From the NCBI RefSeq assembly GCF_938040115.1, contig NZ_CALHXD010000035.1, positions 1 to 13,715 of the forward strand: a DNA stretch of 13,715 bases. Reading direction: 5' to 3'. Source of the stretch: an uncultured Campylobacter sp. Lineage in GTDB: Bacteria > Campylobacterota > Campylobacteria > Campylobacterales > Campylobacteraceae. Position 1 is the stretch's first letter. Every line of letters begins with the position of its first letter. The translations under genes and the position numbers were made by a program. The notes below the pieces were generated by a model, which saw only the letters and a program-made list of their open reading frames with translations, was not told the DNA's origin and searched no databases. Of this stretch, positions 7,651 to 13,715 are shown in pieces.

Positions 7651-8452
7651 TTATCTACTTAAAGTATCGACGACGTCGTCTATTTTTTCGATTAGGTATC
7701 TATTCATCTCATCGTCTCGCGGTTTTATGACGTTTTGGATTATATAGTCGTATTTATCTACCGCATCTTGGATTAAATTTTGCAAATACTCGCCGTTTTT
7801 GCTTACGAAATCCGCAATCATCTTGCCGGAATTTGATATTTGCTCCTCGTCGCCGAGTCTAACGTATCCGTAAAAGTTATCTTCCAGTACGGACAGGATA
7901 AATATATTTAGCTTTTCAAGAAGCAATATAACGAAAATATCTTCAAATTTGCCGCCTCCGTTAAACCAAACTTGCTCTCGCGTTATATCCAAAAATTTGC
8001 CCTCGAAAATTTCCTTTCTAAATAAATTTTCATCTATACGGCACGCGTGCATATCTTTATCGTCTTCGCCCTCTTCGAGCAAAACTTTTTCGCCCAGCAT
8101 TTGCGCTATCTCGCTTAAGGCCCTCTTTATAGCGTTAAAATTTCTTATCTTAACGCTAGGCGTAAAGTCGATATACCCGCCGACTACCTGCTTGGCTTTT
8201 TTGCGCTATGTCTAAAATTTCGCTTCTAAGCTCTGCTACGTCTTCGGATAAATTTAATCCATCCGCCTCGTTTGAAGCTCCTACAGCCGCTGCCGCCAAG
8301 ATATCCTTGATCTTTTGACGCACGGGGAAAATACCGCCGGTAAAACCGTCTTCGCAGCTAAGCGCATAGTCGTTTTCTAGCGTATTTAAAAACGCAAAAT
8401 ATTCCAGCAACTCCTCTGCTATATCGTAAAAATCGCTTGACTCTAAACTCAT
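7651..8452 (-). pseudogene. 266-residue unknown protein of the dynamin block, frameshifted in this sequence
   Basis: Two partial frames fit one gene. The first starts at 8452 with AAAGGAG six bases upstream, its ATG overlapping the preceding GTPase stop (ATGA), and stops after 98 codons at 8156. The second runs open from the same area to 7651. They meet at a run of six A (T at 8197-8202). With five A the reading continues as DIAQKAKQVVGGYIDFTP and the whole becomes 801 bases, 266 codons plus stop. In the first frame the last residues (SRRVYRLYA) look like out-of-frame reading, and the second has no ribosome binding site at its first Met (8100). The product is acidic and soluble-looking, with no GTPase motif, signal peptide or membrane segment. 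A role beside the two flanking GTPases, as LeoB/LeoC work with LeoA, is inference. It may be a true mutation, a switch or a sequencing error. Confidence 0.65.
8197..8202 (-). repeat. A6 run at the frameshift in the 266-residue gene
   Basis: On the coding (minus) strand this reads GCGC-AAAAAA-GCC. One A fewer (or two more) joins the 98-codon and downstream frames. Six is short for frequent slippage, and the shift needed is not the one a -1 ribosomal slip would give. Confidence 0.6.
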
Positions 8453-10134
8453 GCTTTCTCCTTTAAATTTGATTTTCTATTTTTCTCGTTTTGCTTTATG
8501 AATGAGATAAAGTCGTCTATCTTGTCCATCGTATTTTGGTAGTGTTGAGTGTCTTTATTGCTGAGCTCTTGGTATTTTTGATTAATTTCATCAACAGCAG
8601 ATTCTATACAACTTTGAAAAAATCCAAAATTGTCCAGTATCGTCTGTCTTATAGCATTATAAAATTCTTCTTTTTTGCCTCTTAATTCATGAGCATCATC
8701 CCATTTTTCTATATCTAATAGCCTATACGGATCACTATTTACAACATTGATAATCCCTCTTCCATACTCTACAACCTTATCAGCAAGTAAGCACCCCATA
8801 TCGTATCCTAGCTTTTCTGCTATTTCCTCCAGCAAAGCTTCTTTGGTATTAGTAATATTTTTGTATTTTTCCTGCATAGTATCAACCATACTGTTGTAAA
8901 CAATATCCTGAATCTTCTCAAGCTCATCTGCAAAATATTCTTCATTTATTAATATAAATAAATCATGGTAATATGTATCAGAAGCTTCTTTGGCCATGTC
9001 GCCGATTACCCTAGCAAACGGTAATCCATAAGATATAAAGTCAAAAAATTCGCCTACTCCTGATTTTTTATTTTGATTTTGTACCAATGTCTCATCACAC
9101 TTTCTACTAACTTTATTCGCCATCTCCTTATATTTTTTTTCGATCTCGCTCCAATCGTCGATTTTTAGCTCGAGGTTAAATTCGGCTAGTTCAGTTAGTC
9201 TGTCTTTGACGTCTTTTAGCGTAGACAAGAGGTCAGTTTCAAATTCTGCTTTATCCTTGCTAAATTTAGGAGTTTTGATTTTGTATTTAGCCTCGCTTAT
9301 ACGCGTTAAATCGTCCATTATCCCTCTTTTAGCAGTCTCCACATCAACGCCCTCGGCATCCGGAGCGCAGCTATAAACGTAGCATCCTTTAAAAAAATCG
9401 AAATTTTTCATTACCTCATCTTTTACCTTTTGCCTAGCACTAGGGGATTTCGTATCGGCTTTGTTTAATACGGCGTAAAAGAGCATGTCGGGATTTGCCT
9501 TTTGTAGCTCGCTTACTTTGCCCTTGAGCGCATCATTTACCGAACCCGTATTTATATCAACGAGTAGTAGTGCGGCGTCAGCTTCTTTGGCCTTTTTCAT
9601 CGTTAGCTGCGTATCGCCCTGCCCGGTAGCGTTAGCAAAGCCCGGAGTATCATATAAATTTACGCCGCGAAGAGGCGTAAATGGGTAGTAGTAATCTAGC
9701 TCGTAAGTAGCCTTGGTGTCGCCTTGGTGAGTTACCAGTTTTTTGTATTCTTGAGCATCTATCGTCTTGTTGTCGGTTTTGTTTAGTATCCTCTCGTCAA
9801 AGGAGAATATAAACTTCGTAACCGACGATGTCGTAGCAGCGCTATTTACGGGGCAAACTTCCTTACCGATGAGTGAGTTTATGAAGCTTGACTTGCCAGC
9901 GCTAAAATCTCCGATAACGACTACCTCAGCTTTGTAGGCTGAGTCTAGCATCTTTACCTCATCGCTAATGATGACTTTGGCGATTCCGGCGAGCAAGTAT
10001 AGATGCTGCCTTAGCTCCTCGTTTGAGCTTACGCCGTAATCGTTTGAAATGTCTTTGATAAAAGATATATACTCGATAAAGCTATCAAAATCCTCACTGA
10101 TGCCGGATGAGATTAGCGGCTCATATGTTTTCAT
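8449..10134 (-). CDS. dynamin-like GTPase (second of the block)
   Basis: A 561-residue large GTPase. Seen: P-loop GDFSAGKSS at 75-83 (G1), Thr-rich AATTSSVTK at about 99-107 (G2 region), DTPG at 162-165 (G3) and NKAD at 224-227 (G4). The remainder is long helices with a more hydrophobic patch near 358-380 (GVGEFFDFISYGLPFARVIG) that could be a membrane-contacting paddle. The ATG has AAGGA upstream. It lies 39 bases after the stop of the phase-variable GTPase and its own stop overlaps the next gene in ATGA. The part from about residue 338 to the end is clearly AT-richer than the first part, so the stalk may have been exchanged by recombination. Pairs of unequal dynamin-like proteins made from adjacent genes are known in C. 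jejuni (Cj0411/Cj0412) and in E. coli Leo proteins. Whether this is an orthologue of either cannot be told here. Confidence 0.88.
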   Translation of the reverse strand: MKTYEPLISSGISEDFDSFIEYISFIKDISNDYGVSSNEELRQHLYLLAGIAKVIISDEVKMLDSAYKAEVVVIGDFSAGKSSFINSLIGKEVCPVNSAATTSSVTKFIFSFDERILNKTDNKTIDAQEYKKLVTHQGDTKATYELDYYYPFTPLRGVNLYDTPGFANATGQGDTQLTMKKAKEADAALLLVDINTGSVNDALKGKVSELQKANPDMLFYAVLNKADTKSPSARQKVKDEVMKNFDFFKGCYVYSCAPDAEGVDVETAKRGIMDDLTRISEAKYKIKTPKFSKDKAEFETDLLSTLKDVKDRLTELAEFNLELKIDDWSEIEKKYKEMANKVSRKCDETLVQNQNKKSGVGEFFDFISYGLPFARVIGDMAKEASDTYYHDLFILINEEYFADELEKIQDIVYNSMVDTMQEKYKNITNTKEALLEEIAEKLGYDMGCLLADKVVEYGRGIINVVNSDPYRLLDIEKWDDAHELRGKKEEFYNAIRQTILDNFGFFQSCIESAVDEINQKYQELSNKDTQHYQNTMDKIDDFISFIKQNEKNRKSNLKEKA

Positions 10135-10173
10135 TTTTTATCCTTCCTTTATTAAATTTGATTTTAGATACGG

Positions 10174-11716
10174 TTATTTTCCCGCAACCTCAAGCTCAAG
10201 ATCCCAGATATCGTTTCTTAGCTGTTCTTTTAGCGCATTTACAGAGTCGATGTTTTCCTTTTTTAGGCGTAGCACGTCGTTTGCGCTATCTAGCTCGTCG
10301 TTTAGGCTTATCTCAAGCGGAGCAAATATTTGCTCGTTAGCAAAGTCCTCTATGTATTTTTTCGTAGCGGCGGAGATGAGATTTGCGATATCGTCTACGG
10401 CATTTTTGTAGCTCCTGCCGGTGAAAAAATCAGACACCGTATCGCCAAATATCGTAATGCCTCTTAGTCCCCATTTAACTGTTTTAGTAATTATCATTAG
10501 CTTTGGTACTGCAATCAGGTAGTCATCGACTTTGTCTAGCGCATAGCTTATACCGCCCGATATACTCGGCAATATATCCAAAATCTGTTTTCTAAAATTT
10601 ATCTTTTCTATTAGCTCTGATATATGTGATATATCGATAAGCCCGTCATCGACGTGGAGCCGACCGCTAAAGTACTCGCTAACGTTGCTTTCTACTATGC
10701 TTATTATCTCCTCGCTAAACCCGCTAGCATCGCCTGCCTTTAACATATCAGCGCTTCTTACGGCAGCGTTTTTTATCTTTATCTCGAGGTTTTTTACATA
10801 ATCGTTTAAATTTAACTTTTGTTTGTTTATATCTTCTTTTAGCTTTGCGATTTTGGCGTTTATATCAGCAGCCTTAGCATCTAGCTCGGCGATACTAAAA
10901 CTCGTATTTTCAAGTCTGTCTTTTAGTATCTTTAGGAGCTCTTTTTTGGTCTTTAGCTCATACTTGGCTACTTTTACTGCTTTTAGCGTCTCAAAATTTT
11001 TATAAAATCTCTCGTCTATCAGCTCTTTTAACTCCAAATTTTGGCTTTTAGCGTCAGTGAAAACTATCCTCTTTCCGATATCTTGAAAATCAGCATCGCC
11101 CAAAAGCTCGCTAAGCTGATTTAAAACGGCTTCTTTTATCCTTTGCGCTGCGTATGCGGACTTGGAGTCGCTTTTGGTGATAGCAAAGATGACGTGAGGT
11201 AGGATTTCTGGATTTTGCGAGATGAAATTTAAGATAGATTGCGTTAGCGAACCTTGATTGATATCTTGGCAAACGATAGCGCACTCAAGGCGAGGTAAAT
11301 AACCAAACGTGATATCAAAATCAAGTTTATCAAGACTTGAAACGCCGGGAGTATCTATGTAGGTGAAATTTAGGCTATTAGCGTCCCCCCCCCACGGGAA
11401 TTTGAGCTTTTAGACGAGACTCTGCGCTCTGGGTTTGAAGCGTGATAAATTCGTCCTTGCTAATCTGCTCGTCGCAGCCGCCCTCGATCTTAAAAAACTT
11501 CTCCTCCTTGCCAAAACCTACGCTAACAACGGTTTTAGTCGTCGGCTTGCTAGCAGTTACTAGCAGATCTTGCCCTAAAAGGGAATTTAGCAGGCTTGAC
11601 TTACCGCTTGAAAACTCGCCTAAAAATCCAACTTCAATCTTATCCTCGCAAGATGAAGCAAAACGCTCATATACGCCGTCTATGCCGTATTTGTCGCAAA
11701 TTTCTTTGATTTGCAT
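10174..11716 (-). CDS. phase-variable dynamin-like GTPase (first of the block), out of frame at G9
   Basis: First gene of the block, with AAAGGAG seven bases before its ATG (11714-11716). In this sequence the frame runs 112 codons, includes the P-loop GEFSSGKSS at 33-41 and stops just after a run of nine G. The next frame continues without a break from the G run to 10174. In it are DTPG (G3, residues 121-124 of the joined protein) and TKSD (G4, 180-183), so the two frames are halves of one GTPase. With eight G (or eleven) the reading passes as PVGGDANSLNF and gives 513 residues. Beyond the GTPase domain are coiled-coil-like helices (about 220-300) and a hydrophobic stretch near YLIAVPKLMIITKTVKWGLRG that may touch membrane. 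An internal Met at 11101-11103 is not a real start. The OFF product would be a short P-loop fragment without G3. Confidence 0.85.
11385..11393 (-). repeat. poly-G tract (G9), probable phase-variation switch
   Basis: Nine C on the plus strand, so nine G on the coding strand, inside the first dynamin-like gene. It lies between the G1 and G3 motifs of the GTPase domain. Gene lengths and motifs show that eight G would be in frame and nine is out of frame. Tracts of 8-11 G in coding sequence are the common slipped-strand switch in Campylobacter. Confidence 0.85.
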
Positions 11717-11744
11717 ACTTACTCCTTTGATAAATTTTTATGTT

Positions 11745-11752
11745 ATTTTAGC
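11745..11752 (-). promoter_or_regulatory. candidate promoter of the dynamin block (-10)
   Basis: The minus strand reads CTATTTTTGCGCTAAAATAAC upstream of the first GTPase gene, giving a -10 box TAAAAT at 11745-11750 after a T-rich stretch, about 28 bases before the ATG. Slightly upstream is a short inverted pair GGAC/GTCC (11762-11765 and 11774-11777) that could be an operator half-site pair, but it is only four bases long. Confidence 0.5.
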
Positions 11753-11889
11753 GCAAAAATAGGACTAAAAAACGTCCAAATTTTATAATAAAATTTAGCT
11801 ATGTATTTTACTAGAATTTAACTCAAATTTATCTTTATTTAGTACGAGATTTAAGAAAAATTAAAAACATAAAGGCATTTTAAAAGGCT

Positions 11890-11927
11890 AGGCAAGTTTT
11901 TAGAATATAGTCCTAAAAACTTGGCCT
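11890..11927 (-). terminator. hairpin downstream of gpmI, possible terminator
   Basis: CAAGTTTTTAG (11893-11903) pairs perfectly with CTAAAAACTTG (11913-11923) across a nine-base loop, and AGG/CCT (11890-11892 and 11925-11927) extends the stem with one bulged G at 11924. In the direction of gpmI transcription it is followed by TTTT (11886-11883). It lies about 50 bases past the gpmI stop and would isolate gpmI from the dynamin block, but the T run is short. Confidence 0.45.
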
Positions 11928-11978
11928 ATAACTTGAAGAAGCTTAAAAACGGACTTATTTTAGAATAACAAAAATAAA

Positions 11979-13466
11979 TCAGGTTTTATAAAACAGTGCC
12001 TCGTCCATCTCGGCGGGTTTTTCGATACCCATCAGCGCCAAAACGCTCGCGGCGATATTGTTTAGGCCGCCCGCTTTTACCGCCTTTACGCCCTCGCCCA
12101 TCACGAAGCAAAATACGTCAAAAGTCGTGTGGTTGGTTAGCAAATTACCCTGCGCGTCCTTCATCTGCTCGCAGTTGCCGTGGTCGCTCGTGATGATTAG
12201 CGCGTAGTTTTTCTCTTTTGCTTTTGCTACGATGCGCCCCAGCGCCGCATCCACGGCCTCGACCGCCTTCACCGCCGCGTCAAATTCGCCCGTGTGCCCG
12301 ACCATATCGCCGTTTGCGAAATTTACCACGATAAAGTCTTGTCCGTCATCCATCCCTTTTAGCACTGCTTCGCACACCGCCTGCGCGCTCATTTCGGGCT
12401 TTTCGTCGTAGGTTTTTACTTTGGGGCTTGGCACGAGCACGCGCGTTTCGTTTTGGGCGAGCTCCTCGACGCCGCCGTTAAAGAAAAACGTCACGTGCGC
12501 GTATTTCTCGGTCTCGGCGGTGTGTAGTTGCGTTAGTCCCGCATTTGCGACGACCTCGGCGAGGGTATTTTTTAGTTTTTCGTTTTCAAAAAGTACTGGA
12601 AAAGCGAAATTTGCGTCGTATTCGGTCATCGTGAGTAAATTTTTGACGACGAGCGGGCGCGCAAATTCGCTAAAATTTTCATCGCCCAAAGCCGCCGCGA
12701 TCTCGCGCACGCGGTCGTTTCTAAAGTTTATAAATATCACGCCGTCGTTTCCGCCTATACCCTCAAACCCGCCAAAGCTAGCCGGCACGATAAACTCGTC
12801 CGTCACGCCCGCTTCGTAGCTTTGCATGACATATTCTAGCGGCGATACGATTTGCCCGTTTTCTCCGCGCGTCATCGCGTCGTAGGCCGTTTTTACGCGC
12901 TCCCAGCGCTTGTCGCGGTCCATCGCGTAAAATCTACCGCTAACGCTAGCCAGCCTAAAGCCCGCATTTTGCGCCTTTTCATGCAGCGATTTTATGAACG
13001 CCAGCCCGCTTTTTGGGCCTACGTCGCGCCCGTCGGTTATAGCGTGAGCGCATACTTCGCAACCGTTTGCGACCGCAAGAGAACACATCGCGTCAAAGTG
13101 GCTCATGTGCGAGTGCACGCCGCCGTCGCTGTAAAGCCCGACGACGTGGACGCGTTTGCAGGTTTTAAACAAATTTAGAAGCTTTTCGCTTTTAGCCAGC
13201 GAGCCGTTTTCAAAACCGAGCGAAATTTTTACCAAATTTTGATACAAAACCCGCCCGCTGCCGATGCACATGTGCCCGACCTCGCTGTTTCCCATCTGTC
13301 CGTCGGGCAAGCCGACTGCTAGGCCCGAGGTTTTTATGAGCGCGTTTGGGACGTTTTTAAACAGCCAGTCGTATGTGGGCTTTTTTGCCGCCGCAAATGC
13401 GTTAAATTCGCTACTCTCGTTATATCCGATACCGTCTGTGATCACCAAAATAGTTTTTTGCGCCAT
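11979..13466 (-). CDS. gpmI: 2,3-bisphosphoglycerate-independent phosphoglycerate mutase
   Basis: A 495-residue cytoplasmic enzyme that interconverts 3- and 2-phosphoglycerate in glycolysis/gluconeogenesis, using two metal ions (usually Mn) and a phosphoserine intermediate. Seen: metal-site Asp11 in VITDGIG, the nucleophile Ser61 in GNSEVGHMCIGSGR, GVHSH at 116-120, ITDGRDVGP at 143-151, MDRDKRWERVKTAY near 188, FFFNGGVE near 330, NFANGDMVGHTG near 392 and ITSDHGNCEQM near 435. Length is near the ~500 typical of the family. It belongs to the alkaline phosphatase superfamily and is unrelated to cofactor-dependent GpmA. The ribosome binding site is weak (AAGG about 12 bases before the ATG). It diverges from mraY across 79 bases. 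In C. jejuni, as I recall, it neighbours fabG, which here is separated from it by the dynamin block. Confidence 0.97.
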   Translation of the reverse strand: MAQKTILVITDGIGYNESSEFNAFAAAKKPTYDWLFKNVPNALIKTSGLAVGLPDGQMGNSEVGHMCIGSGRVLYQNLVKISLGFENGSLAKSEKLLNLFKTCKRVHVVGLYSDGGVHSHMSHFDAMCSLAVANGCEVCAHAITDGRDVGPKSGLAFIKSLHEKAQNAGFRLASVSGRFYAMDRDKRWERVKTAYDAMTRGENGQIVSPLEYVMQSYEAGVTDEFIVPASFGGFEGIGGNDGVIFINFRNDRVREIAAALGDENFSEFARPLVVKNLLTMTEYDANFAFPVLFENEKLKNTLAEVVANAGLTQLHTAETEKYAHVTFFFNGGVEELAQNETRVLVPSPKVKTYDEKPEMSAQAVCEAVLKGMDDGQDFIVVNFANGDMVGHTGEFDAAVKAVEAVDAALGRIVAKAKEKNYALIITSDHGNCEQMKDAQGNLLTNHTTFDVFCFVMGEGVKAVKAGGLNNIAASVLALMGIEKPAEMDEALFYKT

Positions 13467-13506
13467 TTTTAAATTTTCGCCTTAAATTTAGATATTTTTT
13501 AACGGC

Positions 13507-13512
13507 ATTATA
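13507..13512 (-). promoter_or_regulatory. candidate gpmI promoter -10
   Basis: The minus strand reads TTTTAGTATAATGCC, a consensus TATAAT at 13507-13512, about 40 bases upstream of the gpmI ATG and next to the oppositely directed mraY -10 box. Confidence 0.5.
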
Positions 13513-13513
13513 C

Positions 13514-13519
13514 TAAAAT
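13514..13519 (+). promoter_or_regulatory. candidate mraY promoter -10
   Basis: The plus strand reads TATACTAAAATTAG with TAAAAT at 13514-13519, preceded by TATTTTTTAACGG. It lies 26 bases before the mraY ATG and one base from the opposing gpmI -10 box. Confidence 0.5.
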
Positions 13520-13545
13520 TAGTTTTTTTTAAAATAAAGGTCTTT

Positions 13546-13715
13546 ATGTTTTACTATATTTATGAATTCTTAAATTTTAATATTTTTCAATACATCACCG
13601 TCCGCGCGGGCTTTTCGTTTTTCATCGCATTTTGCTTGACCGTTTGGGCGCTGCCTAAATTTATCGCGTGGGCAAAGGCCAAAAACGCCGCCCAGCCCAT
13701 CTACGAGCTAGCTCC
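13546..13715 (+). CDS. mraY: phospho-N-acetylmuramoyl-pentapeptide-transferase, N-terminal part
   Basis: The first 56 codons of a gene that runs off the right edge. The start is the ATG at 13546, with AAAGG six bases upstream. The product begins [25 protein letters not shown] and contains a first membrane helix (about residues 20-38), then [21 protein letters not shown]. This matches the N-terminus of MraY, with the conserved VRAG and the cytoplasmic segment after helix 1. MraY is an inner-membrane enzyme that transfers phospho-MurNAc-pentapeptide from UDP to undecaprenyl phosphate, making lipid I for peptidoglycan. The catalytic aspartates are outside the window. In C. jejuni mraY is followed by murD and lies beside the phosphoglycerate mutase gene, as I recall; the gpmI-mraY arrangement here agrees. 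Confidence 0.9.
   Translation, partial: [56 protein letters not shown]

Noticed and set aside
7651..8100. A separate 149-residue gene starting at 8100
   Set aside because: No ribosome binding site precedes it, and the frame continues sensibly upstream (QVVGGYIDFTPSVKIRNFNAI) into the 98-codon frame if one A is removed.
8190..8210. Programmed -1 ribosomal frameshift at C-AAAAAA-G
   Set aside because: A -1 slip adds one base to the reading and does not reach the open downstream frame; the shift needed is equal to losing one base.
10049..10411. A plus-strand 120-residue frame
   Set aside because: It is antisense to the two dynamin genes, Ser/Phe-rich as expected for shadow translation, and has no start signals.
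10174..11103. A separate 309-residue protein starting at the Met at 11101-11103
   Set aside because: The frame is open upstream to the poly-G tract and encodes DTPG and TKSD there; no ribosome binding site precedes this Met. It is the C-terminal part of the phase-variable GTPase.
11778..11796. A 9-bp AT-only inverted repeat (AAATTTTAT/ATAAAATTT)
   Set aside because: In such AT-rich intergenic DNA this is expected by chance, and it contains the common AAATTT word; no function is indicated.
12421..13485. Plus-strand open frames opposite gpmI
   Set aside because: They are antisense shadows of a well-conserved gene, with no ribosome binding sites and no recognisable protein features.
1..13715. 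CRISPR array, insertion sequence, integrase, rRNA or tRNA
   Set aside because: I saw no regularly spaced repeats, transposase or recombinase motifs, terminal repeats or recognisable RNA-gene sequence on either strand.

Overview
The window looks like a chromosomal segment of a Campylobacter species. Three things suggest this: the gene neighbourhood (fabG, acpP, fabF, accA; gpmI next to divergent mraY), -10 boxes of the TAAAAT/TATAAT type after T-rich tracts, and a nine-base poly-G tract inside a gene, a hallmark of Campylobacter contingency loci. Base composition is in the low to mid 40s % GC where I hand-counted, so a higher-GC relative such as C. rectus, C. showae or C. curvus fits better than C. 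jejuni. The species cannot be fixed from the sequence alone.

Layout. Bases 1-1409 (+): the C-terminal part of a 2-hydroxyacyl-CoA-dehydratase-like iron-sulfur protein (YjiM/HgdB type), then a periplasmic amino-acid-binding protein of cystine-binding type. Bases 1410-1717: non-coding, ending in a perfect 13-bp inverted repeat. Bases 1718-4945 (-): four fatty-acid synthesis genes, transcribed fabG, acpP, fabF, accA. Bases 5056-11716 (-): a tightly packed six-gene block of bacterial dynamin-like GTPases and accessory proteins. Bases 11717-11978: non-coding, with the block's probable promoter and a hairpin. Bases 11979-13466 (-): gpmI. Base 13546 to the end (+): the start of mraY.

The block at 5056-11716 is the interesting part. 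In transcription order it encodes: (1) a 513-residue dynamin-like GTPase whose frame is broken at a G9 tract lying between the G1 P-loop and the G3 DTPG motif; (2) a 561-residue dynamin-like GTPase with all visible GTPase motifs; (3) a 266-residue unknown protein broken by one extra base at an A6 run; (4) a 646-residue GTPase of CrfC/LeoA-like appearance; (5) a 151-residue protein with one N-terminal membrane segment; (6) a 63-residue protein with an internal duplication. Genes 2-3, 4-5 and 5-6 overlap by one to four bases, so the block is probably one operon. Removing one G from the tract (or adding two) restores gene 1 to full length. This suggests a phase-variable, multi-dynamin membrane-remodelling system.

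The flanking genes are housekeeping: fatty acid synthesis, glycolysis and peptidoglycan precursor synthesis. From memory of C. jejuni gene order, where fabG and the phosphoglycerate mutase gene are neighbours, the dynamin block looks like an insertion between conserved genes. The last ~225 codons of the 561-residue GTPase are distinctly AT-richer than the rest of that gene (about 33% against 43% GC by hand count), which suggests mosaic exchange. The role of the block (vesiculation, envelope repair, toxin release, phage resistance) cannot be decided from sequence.
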